The notes under the pieces: model-generated
Seen by the model: the letters and a program-made list of their open reading frames with translations, nothing else
What the model was told of the DNA's origin: nothing
Databases searched by the model: none
Source: Pelomyxa schiedti
Taxonomy: Eukaryota; Evosea; Pelobiontida; Pelomyxidae
DNA: 32,845 nt
Assembly: GCA_020536535.1 (NCBI GenBank)
Contig: JAHLWZ010000936.1
Span: 1-32,845 of the forward strand
Reading direction: 5' to 3'
Translations under genes and position numbers: made by a program
Shown here: piece after piece, positions 1 through 8,522 of the stretch
Numbering within the stretch: position 1 is the stretch's first letter
Layout: the number at the start of each line of letters is the position of its first letter

Positions 1-2
1 TT

Positions 3-419
3 TGTGCAGTTTACGAAGAAATCAGAGGGCAAAGTGTGTACAACACTGAGTCCAAGAAAATCCACACGTTCAAACCAAAAAGTTATGTGCAGTGCCTCAG
101 CCCCACCATCATTGCAGTCAACACCAACGAGCTATACCACACTGCCAACCTCAACACACCCTGCCAGAGAATCACCAACTTTGGGTCGTCACGTATCATC
201 ATGCAAATGCAACAAGTTGGAGGAATTCTGGTGTGGGAGTCTGAGGGGGAAAATTGTGAGACTATACATCAATCAGCCTTTGGGCAGCTTCACCAGACCA
301 TCATAACAACCTTAGCCACAAGAAGGTATGTCATCACTGATGCTGAGACTGCCACTCGCTTGGCTGTTCTCAATTATGGCCTCACGTTAGGTCAGGAAAA
401 AGTGTTTTGCTTTCATTGA
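3..419 (+). CDS. 3' terminal part of an unidentified protein (partial)
   Basis: An open frame enters from the left edge and runs to a TGA at 417-419. The gene's start lies outside the window. An acceptor-like TTTGTGCAG ends at base 9, so the last exon may begin at base 10. The roughly 138 visible residues include a stretch of short beta-prone segments, ending with GILVWESEGE and then TLATRRYVITDAET. That pattern resembles the last blades of a beta-propeller such as WD40 or RCC1, but no diagnostic motif is present and I do not recognise the family. The gene converges on the ankyrin-type gene, with only 59 bp between the two stop codons. Its function is unknown. Confidence 0.55.
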   Translation, partial: CAVYEEIRGQSVYNTESKKIHTFKPKSYVQCLSPTIIAVNTNELYHTANLNTPCQRITNFGSSRIIMQMQQVGGILVWESEGENCETIHQSAFGQLHQTIITTLATRRYVITDAETATRLAVLNYGLTLGQEKVFCFH

Positions 420-478
420 TACCTGATCACCCGCCAGCAAAACGACAAAAGTTTTTTTGTAACGCGCGGTTCGCTGTT

Positions 479-2671
479 TTACAGTCGCCACTGGCCACGA
501 AAAATCCTTCTTGGAGGGCTTATTTCCTCGAGTGTGAGTCCCAGCATCTTGATGGAAACCATCACGTGAAGGGGTGAGAAACACACAAAGGACTCGAAGT
601 GTTGCATGGCAAATGGCCCTGTAATCTCGGGGAACGCACGCAGAAGCATCCTCCACGTGGTCACGTTAATGCACACACCTGTCTTGATCGTTTGTGGCAC
701 CATAGTCACCACCTTTGGTTGTGTGAGTGAAATGTATTGTTCGTGATGGATTTTACCTCACTCAAAGTCACGTGGAATGTGTGAATCAACCACTCTGCAC
801 AGCCTGGCTTGTTGCTTGAAATCAACTCCCCCAGCAAGTGGTTGTTGTTTGATTTCACTTGCTCTGCATTCAAATGGAAGTGTTGTATCAACCACTTCAC
901 AACTTTGCCTGATTGGACGTAACCAAGCTTCGACAACCCCTCCACAACGTCGCGCACTGAGAACTGCACATCAGGCAACATGAACTTCTGGGCTTGTGAG
1001 ACGTCACAGAAATAAACAATGCTGGAGACAGCCTGAGCCTTGTCAAAGCTTCTCCTGGAAACATCAAACTTCTCCCACAAAAGCAACGCAGTTTCGATGA
1101 ACCCAGTGTTTATCCTGTCAGAAAAACACTCAGTCACCGCCTCTTCACTGATGTTGATCACTGTGCAACGTGAAAGGAACCATTGAACCCCAGCCACGCA
1201 CTCTGTCTCACCTAAACTGCAAATCTTCTTGAAGACGGGCTCCGTCACGCTTGGAATCGTGTTGACGTGGTCCATCACATGGAATTTCCTTTCAAGCCAG
1301 TCTGCAACTGCTGTGTTATTGTGGCAAAGTGATCCCACAAGGCAATCAACGACCAGGGGTGGAGTGAGTGGTTGTGCCAGTTTCATAAAGAGGAGTTCCA
1401 CCAATGAGACAGAGTCACTCCTGTTTCCACATGCCAAATTGAATAGATCAACGGTGACAGAACCAACAGTGTTGGAATAGTTTTCCAACAACCACTTGAC
1501 GAGGTACTCATCTGCAAGGCATGTGCACGCAAGGTACAGCTCATCTTTTGTTGGCTTGATTGTGAGGTTTTCAATGGCCCACTTGAGACCCTTCACATTT
1601 ACATTAACAAGGGGATTGAGGTGGCTCATCCTCTTCAATGAGAATTTTCCCAGAATCCAGGTGCATCCCTCTTTCAATAGAGAGTCACTTTCACTTGACG
1701 AAGAAGAGTACTCCACAAAGCGGAAAAGCACACTTGTCGGCAACTGTGGGACCTTTTTTCCATCACCAAAGAAAAGATCAGTGCAAAACTTCATGACTTC
1801 CAAACTCGGACTGGCAATGAATTCCCCAAGGTGTGGGTCATAACCAGTACCAACAAGCTTTGTGCAAGCATCAATGACTCCGGTGGTGGAAGCCAACCAT
1901 TTCACCACATCGAGATGTCCCCACCTCACAGCCGCGTGGAATGGCATTGGCAGCTCCCAAGGCTCAGTGCCCACACCACGGAACTTTGACATCACCCACT
2001 TGACAACATCCAGGTTCCCTCCCTTGCATGCGAGATACAACACACTATGTGGGCTAGCACCACTATTAGGCACTTCCCTGATGTCATCAATCAAGTTTGG
2101 GTCACCCCTTGGCCACCTCAACAGGCTGCAGCCACTCCACGGCCCATCGTCACCACCATCACCATCACCGTCAACAAGTTGCTTTGCCATCTCAAGATGT
2201 CCTCCTGTCAAGCAATTAATCCTTGAAACTTTCTTTCGATCATTGTATAGTAAGTATACTACACACTATACACGCACCAGCACACAGCCCCCTGAGCACA
2301 GCGAGGCACTCCTTCCTGTTGTTCCTCCTCCTCGTCGTGGCCTTGTGCCTCAGCGTCCACGTGATGCACCTCGTGCTCCTTGCCGCCCCCGCGCACGACA
2401 GCACAAAGTACCGCGACGTGTGCCTCCGAGCCACCGTCCCACAATTCTCTTCCTTCTCGTCGGGCGGCACGCCTTGCGCGGCGGCGTCGGCGAGGAGCCT
2501 GCACGCGCGGGGAACCAGGGGGAACAGCGCCTCGGCGACGCCCAGCAACCAACGGCATTGTGGGGTGGTGAAACGAACACGACCGCGATTGTGGGACGGC
2601 AGGGCCAACGCGGGCACTATGACGTGGTCCCACACCACTCGCGACACCGTCATTGTCCACGCAATGTCCAT
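479..2671 (-). CDS. ankyrin-repeat-type protein, three exons (paralogue of 20898-23129)
   Basis: I assign three exons, 2671-2278, 2204-757 and 712-479, with introns of 73 and 44 nt. The frame closes across both. Exon 1 codes for a GC-rich N-terminal domain (VSRVVWDHVI, then LFPLVPRACRL). Exon 2 carries degenerate ankyrin-like units such as GGNLDVVKWV and WGHLDVVKWL, and many later units of the type 'KWLIxxFHV'. Exon 3 is a separate C-terminal domain containing RMLLRAFPEITG. The first ATG is at 2671; the codon before it is GTG. An acidic Gly/Asp run (VDGDGDGGDDG) just after the first junction comes from a small triplet expansion and is absent from the paralogue. The family probably acts as a protein-binding scaffold, which is inference. 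The second copy, on the other strand, shares the same two intron positions and phases. Confidence 0.85.
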
Positions 2672-3146
2672 CACCTTGGGGGGCTTACAATAATGGGTGA
2701 TTGGTATAAGTTGTAAGACAACGTGCGCCGAATGACGATTGTTATATTTATTTGTTGGTATTCAATAAAGAGAAGGGTACCTGTGTTATGTGAAGTAAGT
2801 GTCACTTTTTCTTTTACATTTTCATTGATTTGATGCCAGAGACATCAATGGTGTTAATAATTTTGTACTTACTGTTTGAGAGGCATGTGTCAACCTGTCC
2901 ACAAATTTTACATGATCTCAAATAATTAGATCATAATTATCTCCTTACAGCAGAGTCAGAGTCTCCATCAATCTCGATGACGGAACAGTCACAGGGGTGT
3001 CATTGAGGCATATCGTTTTGTAATGATTACCTTTGTCGGTTTCAAATATGTTTGGTTGGCGTTCCGCCCTGCCAGACATAGTCTCAGCATAAAAACCAAA
3101 GTTGAACGTCTACATAGCAGGAAGGGAATTTTGTTGTGTTCTTCTA
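2672..3146. other. intergenic: 5' region of the ankyrin-type gene and 3' region of the next gene
   Basis: This AT-rich stretch has no credible coding frame. It must hold the promoter of the minus-strand gene starting at 2671 and the 3' UTR of the minus-strand gene ending at 3147. A TTCAATAAAG sequence near 2760 lies on the plus strand and has no obvious plus-strand gene to serve. Confidence 0.5.
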
Positions 3147-4355
3147 CTACGAAAGCAGAGAATAGGATTGAGGAGCTGTAACTGTGGCAATGACTGATCC
3201 TGTCAAGGAATCGTGCAGAGCCACAACAGTCTTTCCAGGTGTGTCAGTTTCCACTGGGAGTGGAATGATTCCCGCATTGGCACATTGTTTTCTCACGTGT
3301 GTGGCTGGGAGGGTGCAGAGGGGTTTGGAGAGGTCAGAAACATGGTATGTTGTGCAGGTCCCACAAGGCGGCTTGGTAGTGATGCACAAGGTGTCACCGG
3401 GACCAGTTGGGAACACGTTCCAAGCTGGGAAAGATGTAAGGGTAGTGGTTTCTGTGTTGAACAGGGTGACCTCCTGGCCTTGGTGATCCCGGGACAGAGT
3501 GCACAGTGAACCACCACACCACATGAAGTCCATGTATTCCCTGTCTGGCAACCCAGTGGTCTCACTCAGAACAACAGTGTGATTTTGTGCATAAGAGGAA
3601 AGCAGGTCAATTTGGACTATCTTTGTTGGGCCGTGGCCATCACCCCGAATGAGAACCAGCACGTTCTTGTTGAAAGATCCACAGTGAATGGAACTAGAAC
3701 CAGTTACCAAACGATGATATTCGGAGAGATATCCAAACACCTCAGGGTCAATGTGATAGAAGAGTATATTCCTGAAAGTTGAATACACCATCCACTTTGT
3801 ATTTGCAAGGATTATTGGCCAGCGTTCCACATTAACCATAACGTTATGACGGAGGTGTTCGCCACGGCTGTCAACAATTGACACCTCGTTTCCGGGTTTG
3901 GTGTCGGTCAAAAGAGCCGCAAACAAATGCCTGTCCTCGATTCTCAGAATACCTGTTGTTACAGAGCGGGAGGTACTGGGCGTGACAAGAGGAGACACTG
4001 AAGCCCAGTTGATACACCCCACCAGCGTGGCTCGATTCTCGCCATTTATTGCAAAAACACCACAGTCAATGACACCAAGGGTCGCTGACATCACTATAAA
4101 CACATGCACGTTTCGGGCACAGACGGGATCCGTTCCATCTCGTTCTTGGAATTCCAATGTGAAAGCCAAACGGCGGTCTACGCTTAGAACCCAGCGACGT
4201 GAAAAAGCCGAAAATAGGGCAGTGTCGCGGCTCATGAGCCTTGCGTGGCTCCCCATCCCACAATGATGATGCGCACTCATCCCAAGCGCGGCCACTTGAT
4301 CCACCGCCATGATGCGCCCCCTTATCCCCACGCAGACCCTCTTCTCTTCTGTCAT
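3147..4355 (-). CDS. beta-propeller-like hypothetical protein, family 1 copy A
   Basis: An uninterrupted 402-codon frame with a true ATG at 4355. A second in-frame ATG at residue 16 starts the region matching the neighbouring copy at 4433-5812. Shared landmarks are the N-terminal DQVAALG and HCGMGSHAR, then RNVHVF, VIDCGVF, CINW, LFAAL, a WCGGSLCTL block and LHDSLTGSVIATV near the end. The residues fall into repeated short beta-prone blocks, which suggests a propeller fold; I see no canonical WD or Kelch signature. There is no signal peptide or membrane segment. The gene is transcribed divergently from its paralogue, with 77 bp between the ATGs. Function is unknown. Confidence 0.82.
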   Translation of the reverse strand: MTEEKRVCVGIRGRIMAVDQVAALGMSAHHHCGMGSHARLMSRDTALFSAFSRRWVLSVDRRLAFTLEFQERDGTDPVCARNVHVFIVMSATLGVIDCGVFAINGENRATLVGCINWASVSPLVTPSTSRSVTTGILRIEDRHLFAALLTDTKPGNEVSIVDSRGEHLRHNVMVNVERWPIILANTKWMVYSTFRNILFYHIDPEVFGYLSEYHRLVTGSSSIHCGSFNKNVLVLIRGDGHGPTKIVQIDLLSSYAQNHTVVLSETTGLPDREYMDFMWCGGSLCTLSRDHQGQEVTLFNTETTTLTSFPAWNVFPTGPGDTLCITTKPPCGTCTTYHVSDLSKPLCTLPATHVRKQCANAGIIPLPVETDTPGKTVVALHDSLTGSVIATVTAPQSYSLLS

Positions 4356-4432
4356 TTTTCGTCCCCCTTGATGTCGTTTTCAATCAGAAACGACACAACA
4401 AACTCCTCGAAGAAACGAAACGGCACAGCGCA
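4356..4432. promoter_or_regulatory. 77-bp divergent intergenic region
   Basis: Only 77 bp separate the ATGs of two divergently transcribed paralogues. Both 5' UTRs and core promoters must therefore lie here or inside the flanking coding sequence. It is rich in ACGA and AACGA motifs; I see no clear TATA box. A shared bidirectional promoter is inferred from the geometry alone. Confidence 0.45.
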
Positions 4433-5812
4433 ATGAACACAGATCGAGTCACAGGGAGCACCTACGCGCGGGACCAAGCGGCGGCGCTGGCGACGGCGGG
4501 CCAGGCCAGGTGCGGGGCCGGCAGCCCCGCCCGCGGGCTCGCCCTCGCCCCCTCGCTGGTCTGCGACCTGGCCCGCGCCTGGGTCCTGCCCCTGCACCGC
4601 CACGCCTCCTTCACCCTCACCTTCCAGGAGACCCGCCCGGCCCCCGACGGCAACAAAAGGGACCCCTGCCGCCCCTCACGAGGCAGCAGCGGCACTGACG
4701 ACGAGTGCGACCCCACGTGCAGAAACGTGCATGTTTTTTTGGGTATGTCGCTGACTGACGGAGTGGTGGACTGCGGGGTGTTCACCATAAAAGGCAAGAG
4801 TCTCCCCAAGCGCGCACCTTTGCTGCTTGGGTGCATTCACTGGCCTGATGCCGACACTTCAAGCCGGCTTCGGAATCAACAGCGAGGAAGAAGGGGTGCC
4901 AGGGCCATTCCCAGAGCCCCTAGGTACAGGCCGAGGCCGAATTGCCTGTTCGCTGCACTTGTGGACTCGCGGCTGGCTGTTGTTGACAGCTATGGATCAG
5001 TGGTGATGCGCGATTTGTCTGGAGTATGCGAGGCATGGTCAATCACCAGGGTCAACACCAGGTGGGTGGTGAGCTCCACTGAAAGGAGTGGGAGCATTGA
5101 CATATGGCGAGTTGAGCAGGAGGATGGAAGCTTGTGTGGCCCCGTGACAATTTACCCTGGGGGTGGGCGTGATGGGTCACAATACATCAGTGCTGCTGTG
5201 CTGTCCTGCAAGGTTGATGATGTACTGGTTGTGGTAAAGAGTGATACTGCTGTTTATGTTGACTTGAGTGCGAGCTTCAGGGAGAAATCATTCGTGGTTC
5301 TCAAGGAGATAACTGGGATTCCTGACAACTGCTTTGACTGCTTGTGGTGCGGAGACACACTGTGCACTCTGCACCACAGGAAGAGGAGGGACAACCCTGA
5401 TGATGACGAAGAGGTGATGTGCAACTCAGTGTGCACTCTTCACTACAAGAGGAAGAGGGACAACCCTGGGGATAAGGAGTTTCTATTGTACAACACCAAA
5501 ACACAGGCCAAACACATCTTCCCTCTTGGCTGCATTGTGTATCCAATCACAGGTGTAGATGCACTGTGTTTGCAGCTTCCACTATCTGTGAGGAAGATTC
5601 ACAGTTACCACACAAGTGACCTCGGCACTTATTGTTGCTCTCTGCCGTACTCAAGCGCCGTAAATCCACAGTGCTTCCGGGCTGGAGTGGTTCCTGTTAC
5701 AGAGGAATCCAGCCGCGAACATGATGTGTGTGTTGTCAAACTTCATGATGCCCTAACAGGCTTGGTGCTTGCCACTTTATCTTGCCAATGTCAGGATTCT
5801 TATTTAACCTGA
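4433..5812 (+). CDS. beta-propeller-like hypothetical protein, family 1 copy B
   Basis: A single 459-codon frame with an ATG at 4433 and no intron. It is the divergent partner of the gene at 3147-4355 and aligns with it along its length (RNVHVF, VVDCGVF, LFAAL, WCGDTLCTL, LHDALTGLVLATL). The first 70 codons are extremely GC-rich and code for the signature RCGAGSPARGL. This recurs as RCGAPSPARPL and RCGARSPARSL in the next two genes. An Arg-rich insertion sits around residues 145-165. A 69-nt tandem duplication starting at 5361 and 5430 repeats 'CTLHxxKRxRDNP' and makes this copy longer than copy A. Fold and function are inferred only; no named domain is recognised. Confidence 0.85.
   Translation: MNTDRVTGSTYARDQAAALATAGQARCGAGSPARGLALAPSLVCDLARAWVLPLHRHASFTLTFQETRPAPDGNKRDPCRPSRGSSGTDDECDPTCRNVHVFLGMSLTDGVVDCGVFTIKGKSLPKRAPLLLGCIHWPDADTSSRLRNQQRGRRGARAIPRAPRYRPRPNCLFAALVDSRLAVVDSYGSVVMRDLSGVCEAWSITRVNTRWVVSSTERSGSIDIWRVEQEDGSLCGPVTIYPGGGRDGSQYISAAVLSCKVDDVLVVVKSDTAVYVDLSASFREKSFVVLKEITGIPDNCFDCLWCGDTLCTLHHRKRRDNPDDDEEVMCNSVCTLHYKRKRDNPGDKEFLLYNTKTQAKHIFPLGCIVYPITGVDALCLQLPLSVRKIHSYHTSDLGTYCCSLPYSSAVNPQCFRAGVVPVTEESSREHDVCVVKLHDALTGLVLATLSCQCQDSYLT
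5361..5498 (+). repeat. 69-nt tandem coding duplication
   Basis: The blocks starting at 5361 and 5430 both begin TGTGCACTCT and both contain an AAGAGG-rich stretch followed by GGGACAACCCT. The offset is exactly 69 nt, so 23 codons are inserted in frame. The paralogue at 3147-4355 has only one unit at this place (SLCTLSRDHQG). Confidence 0.75.
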
Positions 5813-5876
5813 AACCATCCATCCCTGTCAATCGAATACTACAATAACTTGTTACCTGATTGATTGCTTTACCCAA

Positions 5877-7130
5877 ATGCACACCAAGCAACTGATTAAC
5901 CACCACCACGCCACGCTAGACGCCCGGCAACAACTGCTGGCATTCGCGACGGGGAGCCACCCCCGCTGCGGGGCACCCAGCCCAGCCCGCCCCCTGTGGC
6001 TCACCGACCCCGGCCTCGCCAGCCACATCCGCGACGCCTGCTGCGTCGGGCCCTGCGGCTGCGCCGGCGGCGGCGAAGTGGGGTTCGTTGTGTGCGGGCG
6101 GCCCGGCAGGGTGTCCCCCACGGCGCTCCTCTTGACGTTCGGGATCTCCCCCGTGCTGCTTGGACTCACACGGGGCCCGCTGGCCGAGCCCGGGAGCCCG
6201 GTGGTGGGGGACAAGGTGCGGCCGGTGGGGGCAGGGGGGCGCAGGGCAGTGGTCGCCACGGGCATGGGGGAGTGGGCCCTGCGGGAGGCCCGCGAGGGCT
6301 TGGGGCTGACCTGGGGGGCCTCTGGGGAGAACACCCAGCTGGGCATGGTTATGAGGAGGGATTTTTTGAGCTGGCCTGCGTGGGAGTATGCAATTGGGAA
6401 CAACGAGAGGTGGATGGTGTGGGCTTCTGGCTCCGAGATCGCAGTGTGCGACCTGATGTGTGCTGACCCTTATGGTTCGAGTGTAAAAGTGAAGTACGGT
6501 GTCGATTCAGTTGGTCACATGTGGCTGCAACACTTAATTTTCTCCAAGTGCATCGTCGATGAGGTGGTACTGTTTCTATCTGCTGAGGGACCAGCAATCT
6601 TAGTATTCATCATCGTGGACTTGCTTAAAACTTCTGCAACGAAAACACTTGTTCTGAAAAGTACCACAACAGCACCACAGAAGAGCCTACCTCACAGCGA
6701 TTTGTCCAAATTCATTGCTGAGGGTGCCAATCTGCACATGAAGAAGTCTGATGGAACTGACGTGCTCATTCTTTTCTTGATCTCCAAGGGCGTTTTTCAC
6801 ATCGAATTGCCCAGTGGAAACGCAACAATTCTTCACCAGGGAGAAAAGTGTGTCCCATCACAACTTGGTGTCACGTTATTTTGCCTCCACGTTCTAAACA
6901 AGCAAAAATTGGAAGTGTGGGACTGCAACAACATCACAGCACCACTGAGGCTCATTGAGGTTCCACATGCTACAGCAAGGGTGATTGGAGCATCAGGGTT
7001 CCTGCTGACCACAATGGGGAACACACTGCAAGTGTCAGAGGCATCATCTGGGTTCGTTGTTCTTTCTCTGGTCCTCAATGTGCCCCAGTTCTTAATTTCC
7101 CAACGTGTTTCGATTGTGTCACAAAACTAA
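5877..7130 (+). CDS. beta-propeller-like hypothetical protein, family 2 copy A
   Basis: A 417-codon intron-free frame with an ATG at 5877. The N-terminus (LDARQQLLAFATGSHPRCG, then SPARPLWL) matches the next gene on the opposite strand and, more weakly, the family 1 pair. The first 150 codons are extremely GC-rich (5930-6330); composition then drops abruptly to about half G+C. The later part contains NERWMVWASG, VCDLMC, KKSDGTDVLIL, LPSGN, HQGEKC, VWDCNNITAPLRLIEV and GASGFLLTT. These are regularly spaced beta-strand-like blocks that suggest a propeller. It begins 64 bp after the preceding gene on the same strand and ends 27 bp before the converging paralogue's stop. Function is unknown. Confidence 0.85.
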   Translation: MHTKQLINHHHATLDARQQLLAFATGSHPRCGAPSPARPLWLTDPGLASHIRDACCVGPCGCAGGGEVGFVVCGRPGRVSPTALLLTFGISPVLLGLTRGPLAEPGSPVVGDKVRPVGAGGRRAVVATGMGEWALREAREGLGLTWGASGENTQLGMVMRRDFLSWPAWEYAIGNNERWMVWASGSEIAVCDLMCADPYGSSVKVKYGVDSVGHMWLQHLIFSKCIVDEVVLFLSAEGPAILVFIIVDLLKTSATKTLVLKSTTTAPQKSLPHSDLSKFIAEGANLHMKKSDGTDVLILFLISKGVFHIELPSGNATILHQGEKCVPSQLGVTLFCLHVLNKQKLEVWDCNNITAPLRLIEVPHATARVIGASGFLLTTMGNTLQVSEASSGFVVLSLVLNVPQFLISQRVSIVSQN

Positions 7131-7298
7131 GTTTTTCTTGTTTATTTTTTTATTCCTCTACATTATTGACCCTCGTTCTGAGATTGCAAATTTAACAACA
7201 TCGAAAGACAGTGTCAGAACAACGAACCCAGATGATGCCTCTGACACTTGCAGTGTGTTCCCAATTGTGGTCAGCAGGAACCCTGATGCCCCAATCAC
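6981..7298. repeat. 83-bp inverted repeat formed by two converging gene 3' ends
   Basis: Bases 6981-7063 match the reverse complement of 7216-7298 at 81 of 83 positions, counted by eye. The spacer is 152 bp. Similarity continues more loosely outwards (about 6910-6965 against 7312-7365). Both arms code for the same peptide, GASGFLLTT followed by NTLQVSEASSGFVVL, on opposite strands. Confidence 0.9.
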
Positions 7299-8384
7299 AG
7301 AAGATTGTGGTGGCACTTCAATGAGCCTCAGTGGTGCTGTGATGGTGTTGCAGTCCCAAACTTCAAACAGATGTTTCTCTTCAACATGGAGGCAAAACAA
7401 TGCATGGCTGAGTTGTGACAGTATGCACTTCTCTCCTTGGTGAAGACCTGTTCTGTTTCCACTTGGCAATTCCATAAAAAAAACACTCATCTTGTGGTGC
7501 AGAATTAGAACGTCAGTTCCATCCCTCTTCCTCAAGTGCAGCTTTTTGCCCACTGCAAAGATATCAGAAAAATTGATTGGCCCATTGTGCTCCACCACAG
7601 TCGTGGAACTAATCACAACAAAGGTTTTCAGTGAGAAAGTCTTCTGGATGTCAACAAGAAGGAAGCTTGAGGAACCCCCATGGTCACTCAACGTCATCAC
7701 AACCTCATCAGGGAGGTATCTGGACCAAATGAGGTACACCAAGTCACAATACAAGTCGACACCAGCACCCAAGTTGTGCCTGACCGCCACCCTCGATTCG
7801 TAAGGCTCCTCACAACACAGGTCGCACACAACCAACTCATCGGACTCTGACCCGGCCCACAACATCCACCTCTCGCTGTTCCCAATTTCCACGGGCGCCT
7901 CGTGCCCTCTCATAACCATAATCCGCCTTTCGGAGGAGGCACCAGCACCTCCGACGACACGGTCGCACAGGAAATAATCACTCAGAGACTTGGACACCAC
8001 GCTGTCCCCGCACTCCCCGACGAGTCGCGCTCTTCGCAGAAACACGTCGGTCCCCTCCCCAACCGTCGCGGGGCGAGTGACCCCCAGCAGCACCGGCGAC
8101 ACCCCGAACGAGACCAGCGGGTACCGCCTCTCCGCCAGGCAGATCCCGCACAGCACGAACGACACGTCGGCGCGGCCTCCGCTGGCGCCGGGCCCGAAGC
8201 AGCACGCCTCGCGGATGTTGTGCCCGACGACGTTGTGGTCGGCGAGCCACAGGGACCGCGCTGGGCTGCGTGCCCCGCAGCGGGGGTGGCTCCCCGTCGC
8301 CAAGGCCAGCAGCTGCTGCCGGGCGTCCAGCGTCGCTGCGTTGTGTGTCGGTAGGAACGCCGTGTTTGTTTGGTTTTCGAAATT
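7158..8384 (-). CDS. beta-propeller-like hypothetical protein, family 2 copy B, no in-frame upstream ATG
   Basis: The frame is open from just after a TAA at 8387-8385 down to the stop at 7158. It encodes LDARQQLLALATGSHPRCG, then SPARSLWL, and stays collinear with the convergent paralogue at 5877-7130 to its end. No ATG occurs in frame before 7919, deep inside the conserved region. By inspection the minus strand contains no ATG at all between 8522 and 8303, so a short upstream coding exon would have to begin within or beyond the RhoGEF gene. Options are a non-AUG start, an unusual upstream exon, or a start-lost copy that is decaying. The body shows no stop or frameshift, so if it is a pseudogene it is a young one. 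Function is unknown. Confidence 0.7.
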   Translation of the reverse strand, partial: NFENQTNTAFLPTHNAATLDARQQLLALATGSHPRCGARSPARSLWLADHNVVGHNIREACCFGPGASGGRADVSFVLCGICLAERRYPLVSFGVSPVLLGVTRPATVGEGTDVFLRRARLVGECGDSVVSKSLSDYFLCDRVVGGAGASSERRIMVMRGHEAPVEIGNSERWMLWAGSESDELVVCDLCCEEPYESRVAVRHNLGAGVDLYCDLVYLIWSRYLPDEVVMTLSDHGGSSSFLLVDIQKTFSLKTFVVISSTTVVEHNGPINFSDIFAVGKKLHLRKRDGTDVLILHHKMSVFFMELPSGNRTGLHQGEKCILSQLSHALFCLHVEEKHLFEVWDCNTITAPLRLIEVPPQSSVIGASGFLLTTIGNTLQVSEASSGFVVLTLSFDVVKFAISERGSIM

Positions 8385-8522
8385 TTAAGAAGAAAAAAAG
8401 GTACAGGTAGGAGACTGAAAATTAACACTCTGCTGATACAACTGAACTGGGTCAGGTGGCTTGAGGGTTTGTTTGTTGGTCTGGGGTGGGTGATGGTTGG
8501 CCTGCGGGTTTGTGTTGGGTTC

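Noticed and set aside
2240-2660. Several overlapping GC-rich frames on both strands
   Set aside because: Only one matches exon 1 of the paralogue; the rest are by-products of high GC content with few stops.
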